Positions 43,021 through 51,728 are shown, numbered from the stretch's first letter. The stretch is 64,000 bases of DNA from Paludibacter sp. (GCA_028692715.1 JAQUWU010000009.1:59900-123899); one strand, 5' to 3'. Numbers and translations: made by a program. Notes: generated by a model from the letters alone, not told the origin.

Positions 43021-43215
43021 GGTTCAATAGGATTGGGTTTTAGCCCATTCCTAATATAATAATTTGGCTAAAGCCAATAAGATATATCAATTATTTCCCC
43101 CTCCTGTTAAAACAGGAGGCAATTGAAAAGATGAGGCAATTGAGAAGAAGAATGCTAAAACAGGAGGCAATTGAAAAGAAAGAAAGACAATGCTAAAGTA
43201 GGAGGCAATTGAAAA
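43021..43215 (+). repeat. Left 195-bp direct repeat of the RAYT unit
   Basis: Starts GGTTCAATAGGATTGGG, ends AGGAGGCAATTGAAAA. Contains two REP-like hairpins and a CCTCCTGTTAAAACAGGAGG hairpin. Confidence 0.85.
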
Positions 43216-43392
43216 ATTCAATAGGATTGGAAATTGATGAAAATAAACTTGGTTCAATAGGATTGGAATTTGATGAAAATAGACTTGGTTCAATAGAATT
43301 GGGCTTTAGCCCATTCTTTAAAATGTAGAAAATATATATTGGCTTTAGCCAAAACATTAAAAGCTCATTCAAAACAATTAAAATATAATGCC

Positions 43393-43830
43393 ATGCCATT
43401 TGTAAATGTTTACATACATTTTGTTTGGAGCACAAAAAACAGGGAGCCCTTTCTTGAGACAAAAGAAATTAGAGACAAAGTATGGTTTCATATAAAGGAA
43501 AATGCCAAGAAAAAAGGTATTTTTGTTGATTTCGTAAATGGATATTCGCAACATTGTCATTGCTTGGTATCGTTGGGTGTAGATCAGACAATATCCAACA
43601 TCATGCAATTGATCAAAGGTGAATCTTCATATTGGATAAATAAGGAAGGATTGACAAAAGAAAAATTTGAATGGCAGGATGAATATTATGGTGTTTCTGT
43701 TTCCGAATCATTGATTGAAAGGGTTCGAAACTACATTAAAAATCAGGAGGTTCATCATGATATACATTCTTATGGTGTTGAAATTGATAATTTAATTATC
43801 AAATATGGATTCCACAAATTCAAAGATTAA
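43393..43830 (+). CDS. REP-associated tyrosine transposase (IS200/IS605-type Y1)
   Basis: 145 residues from ATG 43393; an in-frame TTG at 43339 would begin in the flanking hairpin and is rejected. The HUH motif is HCHCLV (H54, H56), and the probable nucleophile is Y114 in VRNYIKNQEVHH. FEWQDEYYGVSVSES is the usual block before it. The length and the flanking palindromes place it with RAYT-type Y1 transposases, which act on single-stranded REP hairpins. All catalytic residues are visible, so it may be active. It is flanked by direct repeats and sits between two polysaccharide genes without breaking either. Confidence 0.87.
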   Translation: MPFVNVYIHFVWSTKNREPFLETKEIRDKVWFHIKENAKKKGIFVDFVNGYSQHCHCLVSLGVDQTISNIMQLIKGESSYWINKEGLTKEKFEWQDEYYGVSVSESLIERVRNYIKNQEVHHDIHSYGVEIDNLIIKYGFHKFKD

Positions 43831-43875
43831 TAGTTCAATTGGGAGTATTCAAATAAACCTGTTTCAATAGGATTA

Positions 43876-44070
43876 GGTTCAATAGGATTGGGTTTTAGCC
43901 CATTCCTAATATAATAATTTGGCTAAAGCCAATAAGATATATCAATTATTTCCCCCTCCTGTTAAAACAGGAGGCAATTGAAAAGATGAGGCAATTGAGA
44001 AGAAGAATGCTAAAACAGGAGGCAATTGAAAAGAAAGAAAGACAATGCTAAAGTAGGAGGCAATTGAAAA
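43876..44070 (+). repeat. Right 195-bp direct repeat of the RAYT unit
   Basis: Same order and nearly the same sequence as 43021-43215, at an offset of 855 bp. Confidence 0.85.
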
Positions 44071-44110
44071 GAAGAAATGCTAAAACGGGAAACAATATAA
44101 AAACAATGCA

Positions 44111-44653
44111 ATGAAAACTATCTACCTTTTTCTTTATTATGGTTTTGCCCAATATTTGCCGAAGTCAACTTTACCTTTTGGAAAATGCTCCATGAGGTTT
44201 CGTCGTTTTCTTTGTGAACGATTATTTTCATCCGCTGGGAATAAACTTGTTGTGGAGAATAAAGCATATTTTGGCAACGGAAAGGACTTTCGGGTGGGTA
44301 ATGAGGCAGCGTTAGGTGCCAATTTTAAATCCACTAACCGCATCGTTACTGTAGGCAATTACTTGATGATGGCTGAGGATGTATTGTTTTTGGGTGGAAA
44401 TCATAATTTTGAAAATATTGAAATACCTATGGGTCATCAGGGCGGTGGAGGAAAAACACCATTGCAAATAGAGGATGATGTGTGGATAGGAGCGAGGGCG
44501 ATGATATTGCCTGGTTGTAAGCATATTGGCAAAGGAGTGATTATCGGAGCTGGATCAGTAGTAACTAAAGATATTCCCGATTATGCCATTGTGGGGGGAA
44601 ATCCGGCAAGAGTAATTAAATACAGGACCCCCTCTCCTAAAGGGGAGTTATAA
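44111..44653 (+). CDS. Hexapeptide-repeat acetyltransferase with a palindrome-derived C-terminus
   Basis: 180 residues. Left-handed beta-helix blocks: [42 protein letters not shown] with the catalytic-type His, and [53 protein letters not shown]. It would acetylate a sugar or sugar nucleotide of the locus. The last residues TPSPKGEL and the position of the stop come from a CCCCTCTCCTAAAGGGGAG palindrome, so the natural C-terminus has been replaced or extended. It follows the RAYT unit by 40 bp. Confidence 0.85.
   Translation: MKTIYLFLYYGFAQYLPKSTLPFGKCSMRFRRFLCERLFSSAGNKLVVENKAYFGNGKDFRVGNEAALGANFKSTNRIVTVGNYLMMAEDVLFLGGNHNFENIEIPMGHQGGGGKTPLQIEDDVWIGARAMILPGCKHIGKGVIIGAGSVVTKDIPDYAIVGGNPARVIKYRTPSPKGEL
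44626..44650. repeat. Palindromic insert at the end of the acetyltransferase gene
   Basis: CCCCCTCTCCTAAAGGGGAG directly before the TAA; same family as the insert at 42287-42322. Confidence 0.8.
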
Positions 44654-44702
44654 GTAAAGTGTTTTGAGTAAAGAGTTAAGAGATTAAGAAAAAAATGAAG
44701 TA

Positions 44703-45797
44703 ATGAAAATATTAGTTTATCTTGGGCATCCGGCCCATTTTTACAATTATAAAAATTCAATCTCAAATTGGAAAAAAAATGGACATGATGTTGTTATCCT
44801 GATTAAGAAAAAGGATATTTTAGAGGATTTGCTGCGTGCTGCTGACTTGCCTTATTACAATATTTTGGAGGAAGGTCGAAAAGATTCGAAACTGGGTATT
44901 TTTATTGGGTTGTTGAAACGTAGTGTTCGATTGTTTATGTTTTGCATTAAGCATAGGCCAACTATACTTACTGGAACTAGTGTTGAAAATTCTTATGTTG
45001 GAAAGTTGCTTCACTTACCGGTAGTAAATATCAATGAAGATGATGCTGCGGTTGTACCCCTGTATGCAAAGTTAAGTTATCCTTGTGCCTCTCAGATTCT
45101 TACACCACAAGTCTGCAACAATGAAAAATGGGATGAAAAGTCGATTAAATATAATTCCTATCATGAGTTGGCCTATCTTCATCCAAATCATTTTGTGCCG
45201 GATAAAAGCTTAGTAGAAAAGTATTTTAGTGTTGATGAGCCTTATTTTGTTATTCGGTTTGCAAAACTAAATGCTCATCACGATACTGGTATTAAAGGAA
45301 TTAGTGCTGAAATTGCAGAACGTATACTAGCCATCCTGAAACCTTACGGTAGGGTTTTTATAACTTCGGAGCGGGAACTCGAACCACAGTTTGAACCCTA
45401 TAGGATAAATATTAATCCGCTTCACATGCATCATGTGATGGCATTTGCTCAGTTGTATATAGGCGATAGTCAGACTATGGCTGCGGAGGCAGGCGTACTT
45501 GGCGTTCCATTTGTGCGGTTCAATGATTTTGTTGGTCGCATAGGCTATTTGCGTGAGTTGGAAGATGTGTATCAATTAGGTTACGGTTTGAAAACAAAAG
45601 ATGTTGATCAATTGTACGAAACTATAGAAATGATAATGAAAATGCCTCAACGCAAAGAAATTTTTCAGAAACGGAGAATGAAGATGCTAACAGAAAAAAT
45701 AGATTTTGCACAGTTTCTTACATGGTTTATCGAAAATTACCCCGGAAGCGTAAAAATCATGAGAGAAAATCCGGACTATCAATACCGTTTTAAATAG
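44703..45797 (+). CDS. DUF354 protein, GT-B-like
   Basis: 364 residues. The N-terminus KILVYLGHPAHFYNYKNSISNWKKNGHDV and the block ILTGTSVENSYVGKLLHLPVVNINEDDAAVV are typical of DUF354 proteins, which are related to UDP-GlcNAc 2-epimerase and GT-B enzymes. In the C-terminal half, YIGDSQTMAAEAGVLGVPFVRFNDF is the donor-site-like motif. Proteins of this kind are frequent in polysaccharide loci; their reaction is not settled. It begins 49 bp after the acetyltransferase gene and is followed by a 160-bp tandem array. Confidence 0.82.
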   Translation: MKILVYLGHPAHFYNYKNSISNWKKNGHDVVILIKKKDILEDLLRAADLPYYNILEEGRKDSKLGIFIGLLKRSVRLFMFCIKHRPTILTGTSVENSYVGKLLHLPVVNINEDDAAVVPLYAKLSYPCASQILTPQVCNNEKWDEKSIKYNSYHELAYLHPNHFVPDKSLVEKYFSVDEPYFVIRFAKLNAHHDTGIKGISAEIAERILAILKPYGRVFITSERELEPQFEPYRININPLHMHHVMAFAQLYIGDSQTMAAEAGVLGVPFVRFNDFVGRIGYLRELEDVYQLGYGLKTKDVDQLYETIEMIMKMPQRKEIFQKRRMKMLTEKIDFAQFLTWFIENYPGSVKIMRENPDYQYRFK

Positions 45798-45850
45798 TGG
45801 CTAGTTGGTAATTGATAGTGACGAGTTTTGAGTTCTGAGTGGGGAGTTAA

Positions 45851-46320
45851 GAGTATTGAGTTACGAGTTTTGAGTGAAGAGTAGTAACAAACTTTGTGAG
45901 ACTTTGTGAAAGAACTTTGCTAAACTTAGTGGAATAGTTTTTAATAGTTATTACACAAAAAAAAACATAGGAGACACGAAAGACACTAAGAATAAAGAGT
46001 TGAGAGTTACGAGTATTGAGTTACGAGTTTTGAGTGAAGAGTAGTAACAAACTTTGTGAGACTTTGTGAAAGAACTTTGCTGAACTTAGTGGAATAGTTT
46101 TTAATAGTTATTACACAAAAAAAAACATAGGAGACACGAAAGACACTAAAAATAAAGAGTTGAGAGTTACGAGTTTTGAGTTACGAGTTTTGAGTGAAGA
46201 GTAGTAAAAAACTTTGTGAGACTTTGTGAAAGAACTTTGCTGAACTTAGTGGAATAGTTTTTAATAGTTATTACACAAAAAAAAACATAGGAGACACGAA
46301 AGACACTAAAAAATCTGTAG
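45851..46320 (+). repeat. 160-bp tandem repeat, about three copies
   Basis: The landmark ACTTTGTGAAAGAACTTTGC recurs at 45901, 46061 and 46221, spacing exactly 160. Each unit contains GAGTTACGAGTTTTGAGTGA, TAATAGTTATTACAC and ACATAGGAGACACGAAAGAC. The copies differ by a few bases only. Confidence 0.92.
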
Positions 46321-46476
46321 CTTTGTGCAAGAAGAAGAAAACCCTTAAAAATTTTCAAACGCATTTGAAAAGATGGTGAACTGCATATTGAATCAGCAAA
46401 ACGCTCAAAGGTCTTGTAGACGCTTAACTCATAACTCAAAACTCATAACTATCTTACTATAAACCATCAACTTCCC

Positions 46477-47511
46477 ATGACAATTCATACCAATATATCG
46501 GAAATAAATGAAAATCAGTGGTTGCGACTTTTAAAAAAATCGTCAACAGCTACTTTTTTTCAAACGCCCGAATGTTTTCATTTTTATTCAGGTCTGTCAT
46601 TTTTAAAACCATTCGTTTTTGGGGTGTCGGAAAATGATAAATTGATGGGCATTATGTGCGGATATATTATTTCTTCCGGAAATCCCTTGCAAAAATATTT
46701 TTCAAGAAGAGCTATTGTTCCCGGAGGTTTATTGCTTGATCCGAACATTAGTAACGATGATTTTAAGTTGCTTTTGAATACAGCTAAATCCATTCTTCGG
46801 AAAGAAGTAATTTATGTGGAATTGCATAATTATAAAGATTATAACGAATACCGCTTAACCTTTAAAGCTGAGAAATTTGAATATCTACCCTATCTGAACT
46901 TTAATATTCCTACTTTTGATGAAGAAACATCATTTGGACGGCTAAATGATAATTTACAAAAACAACTAACTCTATCAAAAGAAGCCGGTGTGTACTGGGA
47001 AGAAACAAAGAATAAGGATGATATTGCCGCATTTTATGCTAAACTGAAACGACAACACAAAAGAAGTCCTAATACAATTATGTATCCGCAGGAATTTTTC
47101 GAGAAATTGGTGAATATTCCAAATGGAAAACTGTTAGTGGTGAAATACAGAAAAAAAGTGGTGGGTGGTATGGCTTGTGTAATTTTACCCGGCAATACCA
47201 TTTATAACTGGTTTATTTGCAATGAAGAAAATCGTTCCACCGGGAAAGCGGTATATATTGATACCATGATTTATTGGTCGGGCATTGAATATGCTGCTAA
47301 AAATAAGATTCAACGGTTGGAGTTTATGAATATCGGTAAGCCGATTGACGATTTGAAAATACGTGATTATAAGCGAAAATTTGGTGGTCAAACAGTTGAA
47401 ATGGGCCGTTACAGATGTGTTTGTCGTCCTCTTCTATACATTACAGGCAAATTTATTTTGGAAAATATTATTCGAAAACTGGGGAGACTTCGCTATTTTT
47501 ATAGTAAATGA
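46477..47511 (+). CDS. FemAB-like GNAT acyltransferase, first paralogue
   Basis: 344 residues, double GNAT fold of the FemAB/peptidoglycan-bridge type. SSTATFFQTPECFHFYSGL is a recognisable N-terminal block; GKLLVVKYRKKVVGGMACVILPGNTIYNWFICNEENRS and KIQRLEFMNIGKPIDDLKIRDYKRKFGGQTVEMGRY are the C-terminal GNAT core, matching the 'FKRkFGg' pattern of the family. Known members attach amino acids from tRNA; similar proteins in polysaccharide loci are thought to decorate glycans. The gene at 47711 is a tandem paralogue. Role here is inferred. Confidence 0.82.
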   Translation: MTIHTNISEINENQWLRLLKKSSTATFFQTPECFHFYSGLSFLKPFVFGVSENDKLMGIMCGYIISSGNPLQKYFSRRAIVPGGLLLDPNISNDDFKLLLNTAKSILRKEVIYVELHNYKDYNEYRLTFKAEKFEYLPYLNFNIPTFDEETSFGRLNDNLQKQLTLSKEAGVYWEETKNKDDIAAFYAKLKRQHKRSPNTIMYPQEFFEKLVNIPNGKLLVVKYRKKVVGGMACVILPGNTIYNWFICNEENRSTGKAVYIDTMIYWSGIEYAAKNKIQRLEFMNIGKPIDDLKIRDYKRKFGGQTVEMGRYRCVCRPLLYITGKFILENIIRKLGRLRYFYSK

Positions 47512-47710
47512 AGAGTAAAGAGTTCTGAGTTCTGAGTTCTGAGTGAAGAGTGTTGAGTAAAAATATTCTTTACTTCCTACTAAAAACTAACTTTTTACTA
47601 ATAACAAACTTAAAACTCAAAACTCAAAACTCCTAATTCAAAACTAATTTCGAACTCATAACTAACTCATTACTCGAAACTTGTTTCCAACTCAAAACTA
47701 ACAACTACTA
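47512..47710 (+). repeat. Low-complexity GAGTTCTGAGT / CAAAACTC repeats between the FemAB-like genes
   Basis: Tandem GAGTTCTGAGTTCTGAG units directly after the stop are followed by reverse-type AACTCAAAACTCAAAACTC units, so the two halves could pair into a long imperfect hairpin. Confidence 0.75.
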
Positions 47711-48703
47711 ATGATTTTACATACTCATATATCAGAAATATATCAGGAACAGTGGGATACGTTGGTTAAGCAATCACCCACTGCAACGTTTTTTCAGACG
47801 CGTGAGTGTTTTGATTTTTATAATACTTTGTCTTTTATGAAACCCTTTATTTATGGTGTTTCTGAAAATAATAAATTGGTCGGATTGATCTGTGGATATA
47901 TTATTTTTGATGGCAATAGCTTGAAACAGTATTTTAGCAGAAGAGCCATTGCTCCCGGAGGAGCATTGTTGGCTGAAAATATTACTCAAAATACTCTGGT
48001 TGAGTTTTTGAGATTTGTTATAAATCAATTAAAGAAACAGGCAATTTATTTGGAATTAAGGAATTATAATGATTATAGCACTTATAAATCATCCTTTGAA
48101 TCAGCAGGTTTTTCATATCAGTCCCATTTAAATTTTCATGTTGATACAAGCAATGAAGTTCAGGCCAAAAAGCGTATCAGTGAAAGTAAACTCCGACAAT
48201 TTAAATTAGCTGAAAATAGAGGTGTAAGTTATGAGCAAACAACTAATGTGGACGATATTATTTCATTCTATAACTGTTTAAATAGTTTGTATGAACGAAT
48301 TCGAAAACCCTTGTTTCCATTAGAATTTTTTCTTAATATAGCTCAACTTCCTTCGGCAAGGATATTTGTGGTAAAACAGAACAATATAATAATTGGTGGC
48401 ATGACATCCGTTTTTATGCCACAAAATTGTATGTACGAATGGTTTGTTTGTGGCGAAGAGTCAGATACACAGAAGTTATACCCATCGGTTGTGGCAACAA
48501 TGGCAGGAATTAATTATGCTATTAAACATAATATTAAGAAATTTGATTTCATGGGTGCCGGCAAACCCGATAAAGAATACGGCGTACGTGAATTTAAGAG
48601 TAAATTCGGTGGAGAGTTGGTTGAACACGGTCGTTTTTTGTATATTTGCAGCCCTTTATTATACAATTTAGGGAGATTTGCAGTTTCCTTGAAAATATAT
48701 TAA
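47711..48703 (+). CDS. FemAB-like GNAT acyltransferase, second paralogue
   Basis: 330 residues and clearly a duplicate of the preceding gene: SPTATFFQTRECFDFYNTLSFMKPFIYGVSENNKLVGLICGYIIFDGN aligns with it block for block, with around 40-45% identity by eye. The C-terminal GNAT core (IIIGGMTSVFMPQNCMYEWFVCGEESD, FDFMGAGKPDKEYGVREFKSKFGGELVEHGRF) is intact. The stop codon TAA overlaps the border of a long-hairpin repeat. The two genes may act on different positions of one glycan or use different donors. Confidence 0.82.
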   Translation: MILHTHISEIYQEQWDTLVKQSPTATFFQTRECFDFYNTLSFMKPFIYGVSENNKLVGLICGYIIFDGNSLKQYFSRRAIAPGGALLAENITQNTLVEFLRFVINQLKKQAIYLELRNYNDYSTYKSSFESAGFSYQSHLNFHVDTSNEVQAKKRISESKLRQFKLAENRGVSYEQTTNVDDIISFYNCLNSLYERIRKPLFPLEFFLNIAQLPSARIFVVKQNNIIIGGMTSVFMPQNCMYEWFVCGEESDTQKLYPSVVATMAGINYAIKHNIKKFDFMGAGKPDKEYGVREFKSKFGGELVEHGRFLYICSPLLYNLGRFAVSLKIY

Positions 48704-48961
48704 GTAAATGGAACAAATTAATGTACCATTTAGAAACATTAATAGAACGCTGATTTTCGCTGATTTATCGGAAAATGAAGGATAAAACAAAACGGATTTT
48801 TCTTGCCTTCGGCAAGATAATTAAGACACAACTATCTGTAAATCATTCCGATTTATCGGAATTCAAATCCGTTTTTTCAAATCCACTCTATCAGTGAAAA
48901 TCAGCGTTCTATTCTTAAATATTTTCATGCAAAATACGACATTATTTGTTTTCAATTACTT
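48702..48961 (+). repeat. Long-hairpin element, long form with a nested inverted repeat
   Basis: The outer arms match 15815-15934. In place of the small CTGCCTGC palindrome there are about 165 bases that form their own inverted repeat, from CGCTGATTTTCGCTGATTTATCGG to AGTGAAAATCAGCG, containing a smaller hairpin CTTGCCTTCGGCAAG. Confidence 0.85.
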
Positions 48962-49145
48962 AAATGATTATCCGTAATTCATGCAGAGGAATATTTAAGT
49001 TTTTCAAAAAAATATCGTCAATTTAATAAGGACTATAGATCTGATATATTTGGAGAATAATGTAGAAAAATAATGATTATCTGCAAAAGTTCCTATAAAT
49101 ATTAAACATAATTATTTTGTATAATAAAATATAGAATTCATTTTC

Positions 49146-49217
49146 AACCACGAATTACACGAATTTTCACTAAAAATGCATATTTTTAATTTGTGTAAAT
49201 TTGTGTAATTCGTGGTT
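49146..49217. repeat. Hairpin of the AACCACGAATTACAC type
   Basis: AACCACGAATTACAC with partner GTGTAATTCGTGGTT, plus inner AATTTTCAC / GTGTAAATTT pairing. Arms about 27 nt. Repeats of this sequence are widespread in Bacteroidota and other phyla. Confidence 0.75.
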
Positions 49218-49502
49218 ATATTTTTTTTATTTATAGTAATCATTTTTTTTGAATCAAAAAACAATATTAATCCTTGTCTCAAATTTAAATTAGGTCAAAT
49301 TGCGGTTAATCATTAAATTAAATAGTTGGTAGTCCGGATAAAACGGGATGTCGCAAGCTCCATTGGTAGTTGACAGTTGGTAGTTGACAGTTAGAAGTTG
49401 GTGATTGTGATTCGTAATTAGTAGATAGTAATTGACAGTTAGGAATTTAGAATTGAAATTAAAAATTCGATAATTCAACTTTCGAATATCTATATTTATT
49501 TT

Positions 49503-49585
49503 TGTGTAAATTTGCGCTATTTGCGTAATTTCCGCCTGTCTGCCATCAGGTAGATTCAGAAATTACATTTCGGAATACACTCAAT
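49503..49585 (+). repeat. Interspersed repeat, copy 2 (longer copy at 2276-2388)
   Basis: AAATTTGCGCTATTTGCG, GCCTGTCTGCCATCAGGTAG and TTTCGGAATACACTC in order, without the 27-base insert of the other copy. The rest of 48962-49760 holds degenerate GTAGTTGACAGTTGGTAG and CAATTTTCAACTCTCAAC tracts and no gene. Confidence 0.6.
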
Positions 49586-49760
49586 GAAGAAATTACTAGT
49601 TCTTAAAAATATTTGTATAATAATTCTGAAAAATTTGGTGTGAGAGCTGTTGAGTGAAGAGTCCTAATTGAAGAGTATGAATTTTCAACTTTCAATTTTC
49701 AATTTTTAATTTTCAACTCTCAACTAACTCTCAACTCGAAACTAAAAATAACTATAAACT

Positions 49761-50885
49761 ATGTCCAAACTTATTCTCGTAGCAGGTGCTCGTCCGAACT
49801 TTATGAAAATAGGACCGTTGATGCATGCATTAAAAAACCATCCCACAATACAAGCTATTTTAGTACATACCGGTCAGCATTACGATGTTAAAATGTCAGG
49901 TCAGTTTTTTGATGAACTGAATATCCCTGCTCCGGATATAAATCTCGAAGTTGGATCTGCTAGTCATGCTGTGCAAACAGCCCGTATTATGGAAGGTTTC
50001 GAAAAAGTCTGTTTGGATGAAAAGCCTGATTATGTGCTTGTAGTTGGCGATGTAAACTCAACAGCTGCTTGTACGCTGGTGGCTTCGAAAATGGGCATAA
50101 AAACCATTCATTACGAAGCCGGATTGCGCAGTAACGATCGGACTATGCCTGAAGAAATTAACCGACTGGTGACGGATGCCATAAGCGATATTTTTATTAC
50201 TACCAGTGTAGATGCCGATGAAAACCTCATAAAAGAAAATATCCCTAAAGAGAAAATTTTTATGTTAGGAAATTTGATGATTGATTCGTTGGTGGAACAA
50301 TTACCAAAAGCACAATCGACGCAACTGAACTTTACTTTACTGAATAAAGAAAAACAAATTCGTTTTGGTGAAGACTTTATTGCGAAAAAGTATGGTGTGT
50401 TAACTTTCCATCGTCCGGGAAATGTTGATGAAAAAGAAAGTCTTGAGAACCTTGTGAAATTATGGGGCGAAATATCCAATAAAATTCCACTGGTTTTCCC
50501 TGTTCACCCTCGAACGTATAAAAATATAGAACATTTCGGATTACAAAAGTTGATTGATCGTTTTCCACATCTTTATTTTATTGAACCCTTGGGTTACCTT
50601 CAATTTATTCATTTAGTGAGTAAGTCAGCATTTGCATTGACTGATTCGGGGGGCATCCAAGAGGAAACCACTTACTTGAATATTCCTTGTCTCACTGTGC
50701 GTCCAAATACCGAAAGACCGATAACAGTGTGGGAAGGAAGTAATAAGTTGATAAAAACAAATGAAATAGTTTCAGAAGTAAATTTGATTGTAGAGGGCAA
50801 AGGTAAAACCGGAAAAACACCTCAATTCTGGGATGGAAAAACGGCGGTGAGGATAGTGGAATTAATTTCAGTGATTAGTGATTAA
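49761..50885 (+). CDS. wecB: Non-hydrolysing UDP-N-acetylglucosamine 2-epimerase
   Basis: 374 residues, the normal length. Motifs: GARPNFMKIGPLMHAL, LVHTGQHYDVKMSGQFF, VVGDVNST, HYEAGLRSNDRTMPEEINR, TFHRPGNVD and ALTDSGGIQEETTYLNIPCLTVRPNTERP. The D, E, E and H of the E. coli active site are all recognisable. It makes UDP-ManNAc for the glycan in the cytoplasm. The last residues SVISD and stop are encoded by the start of a 14-bp TTAGTGATTAACGA array, the same peptide ending as LpxB at 15476. Confidence 0.95.
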   Translation: MSKLILVAGARPNFMKIGPLMHALKNHPTIQAILVHTGQHYDVKMSGQFFDELNIPAPDINLEVGSASHAVQTARIMEGFEKVCLDEKPDYVLVVGDVNSTAACTLVASKMGIKTIHYEAGLRSNDRTMPEEINRLVTDAISDIFITTSVDADENLIKENIPKEKIFMLGNLMIDSLVEQLPKAQSTQLNFTLLNKEKQIRFGEDFIAKKYGVLTFHRPGNVDEKESLENLVKLWGEISNKIPLVFPVHPRTYKNIEHFGLQKLIDRFPHLYFIEPLGYLQFIHLVSKSAFALTDSGGIQEETTYLNIPCLTVRPNTERPITVWEGSNKLIKTNEIVSEVNLIVEGKGKTGKTPQFWDGKTAVRIVELISVISD

Positions 50886-51004
50886 CGATTAGTGATTAAC
50901 GATTAGTGATTAACGATTAGTGATTAACGATTAGTGATTAACGATTAATGATTAACGATTAGTGATAAAAGATTAGTGGTTAATGATTAACGATAAGTGA
51001 TTAG
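50868..51004 (+). repeat. 14-bp tandem repeat at the end of wecB
   Basis: GATTAGTGATTAAC units, about nine copies with small changes. The first supplies the wecB stop codon. Confidence 0.9.
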
Positions 51005-51049
51005 TTTTGAGTGAAGAGTTATGAGTAAAAAGTTCAGAATTGACAATTG

Positions 51050-51125
51050 AGGGACGTAGTCCTGATATCTTGGTAGAAAAAGTAACCAACACCCAACGGA
51101 GGCGCGTAGCGCTGATTTCTATATT
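51050..51125 (+). repeat. Double-hairpin repeat, copy 3
   Basis: GGACGTAGTCC then TGATATCTTGGTAG, and GGCGCGTAGCGCT then TGATTTCTATATT. A degenerate half-copy, GGAATGTAGTACTTATATCT, lies at about 51193. Confidence 0.75.
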
Positions 51126-51241
51126 AATGATTATTGATAAAAGATTAGTTGTTAGTGATTAACGATTAGTCGGTAGTATTTAATTGATTTAATGGAATGT
51201 AGTACTTATATCTTTGTAGGGATTAACGATTTGTATGAATT

Positions 51242-51628
51242 ATGAAAAAATCAATATTAGCAGATAAGAGTTTTGATTTTGCAGTCCGTATTGTGAAAGT
51301 TTACCGGTATTTATGTATTGAAAAAAATGAATATGTTTTATCAAAACAGCTGGAAAGAAGCGGTACAGCTATCGGTGCTTTAATAAGTGAGGGTGTTTTT
51401 GCCGAAAGTAAAGCGGATTTTGTACATAAATATGGTATTGCCCAAAAAGAATGTAATGAAACAATTTATTGGCTCAGATTATTAAATGCTACGGATTTTA
51501 TCAATCAAAAAGAATTTGAGAGTCTTTCAGATGATGCAACAGAATTAATAAAAATGATTACTGCAAGTATATTGACTGCTAAAAGATCAATTAACAGCAA
51601 AAGAAAACCACCTGAGAATAATGACTGA
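51242..51628 (+). CDS. Four-helix-bundle protein (23S rRNA intervening-sequence protein family)
   Basis: 128 residues, the normal size. SFDFAVRIVKVYRYL, LSKQLERSGTAIGALISEGVFAESKADFVHKYGIAQKECNETIYWLRLLNAT is the family signature, with the conserved RSGTAI-NI/L-E pattern. The family was first seen inside rRNA intervening sequences, but free-standing copies are common in Bacteroidota, often near polysaccharide or sugar genes. No rRNA is present here. The function is unknown. It is isolated by tandem repeats on both sides. Confidence 0.88.
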   Translation: MKKSILADKSFDFAVRIVKVYRYLCIEKNEYVLSKQLERSGTAIGALISEGVFAESKADFVHKYGIAQKECNETIYWLRLLNATDFINQKEFESLSDDATELIKMITASILTAKRSINSKRKPPENND

Positions 51629-51639
51629 GTATTTAACTA

Positions 51640-51728
51640 CTATCCACTAATCACTAATCACTAACCACTAATCACTAACCACTAATCACTAACCACTAAT
51701 CACTAATCACTAATCACTAATCACTATC
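51640..51728 (+). repeat. Tandem CACTAATCACTAAC repeats before the deacetylase-like gene
   Basis: Units of ACTAATCACTAACC/ACTAATC, the reverse complement of the TTAGTGATTAG tracts found elsewhere in the window. Confidence 0.88.

Larger units (their letters stand above)
43021..44070 (+). mobile_element. RAYT unit bounded by 195-bp direct repeats
   Basis: The segments 43021-43215 and 43876-44070 are near-identical and lie 855 bp apart, with the transposase between. Each has GGGTTTTAGCCC, TTGGCTAAAGCCAA and three copies of AGGAGGCAATTGAAAAG. Between them at 43216-43360 there are further GGTTCAATAGGATTGG units and one more TTGGCTTTAGCCAA hairpin immediately upstream of the gene. Confidence 0.8.

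Noticed and set aside
43087-43462. Small minus-strand frames near the RAYT gene
   Set aside because: They are the reverse reading of the GGTTCAATAGGATTGG and AGGAGGCAATTG repeats.
51242-51628. An rRNA intervening sequence
   Set aside because: The protein belongs to that family, but there is no 23S rRNA sequence around it.
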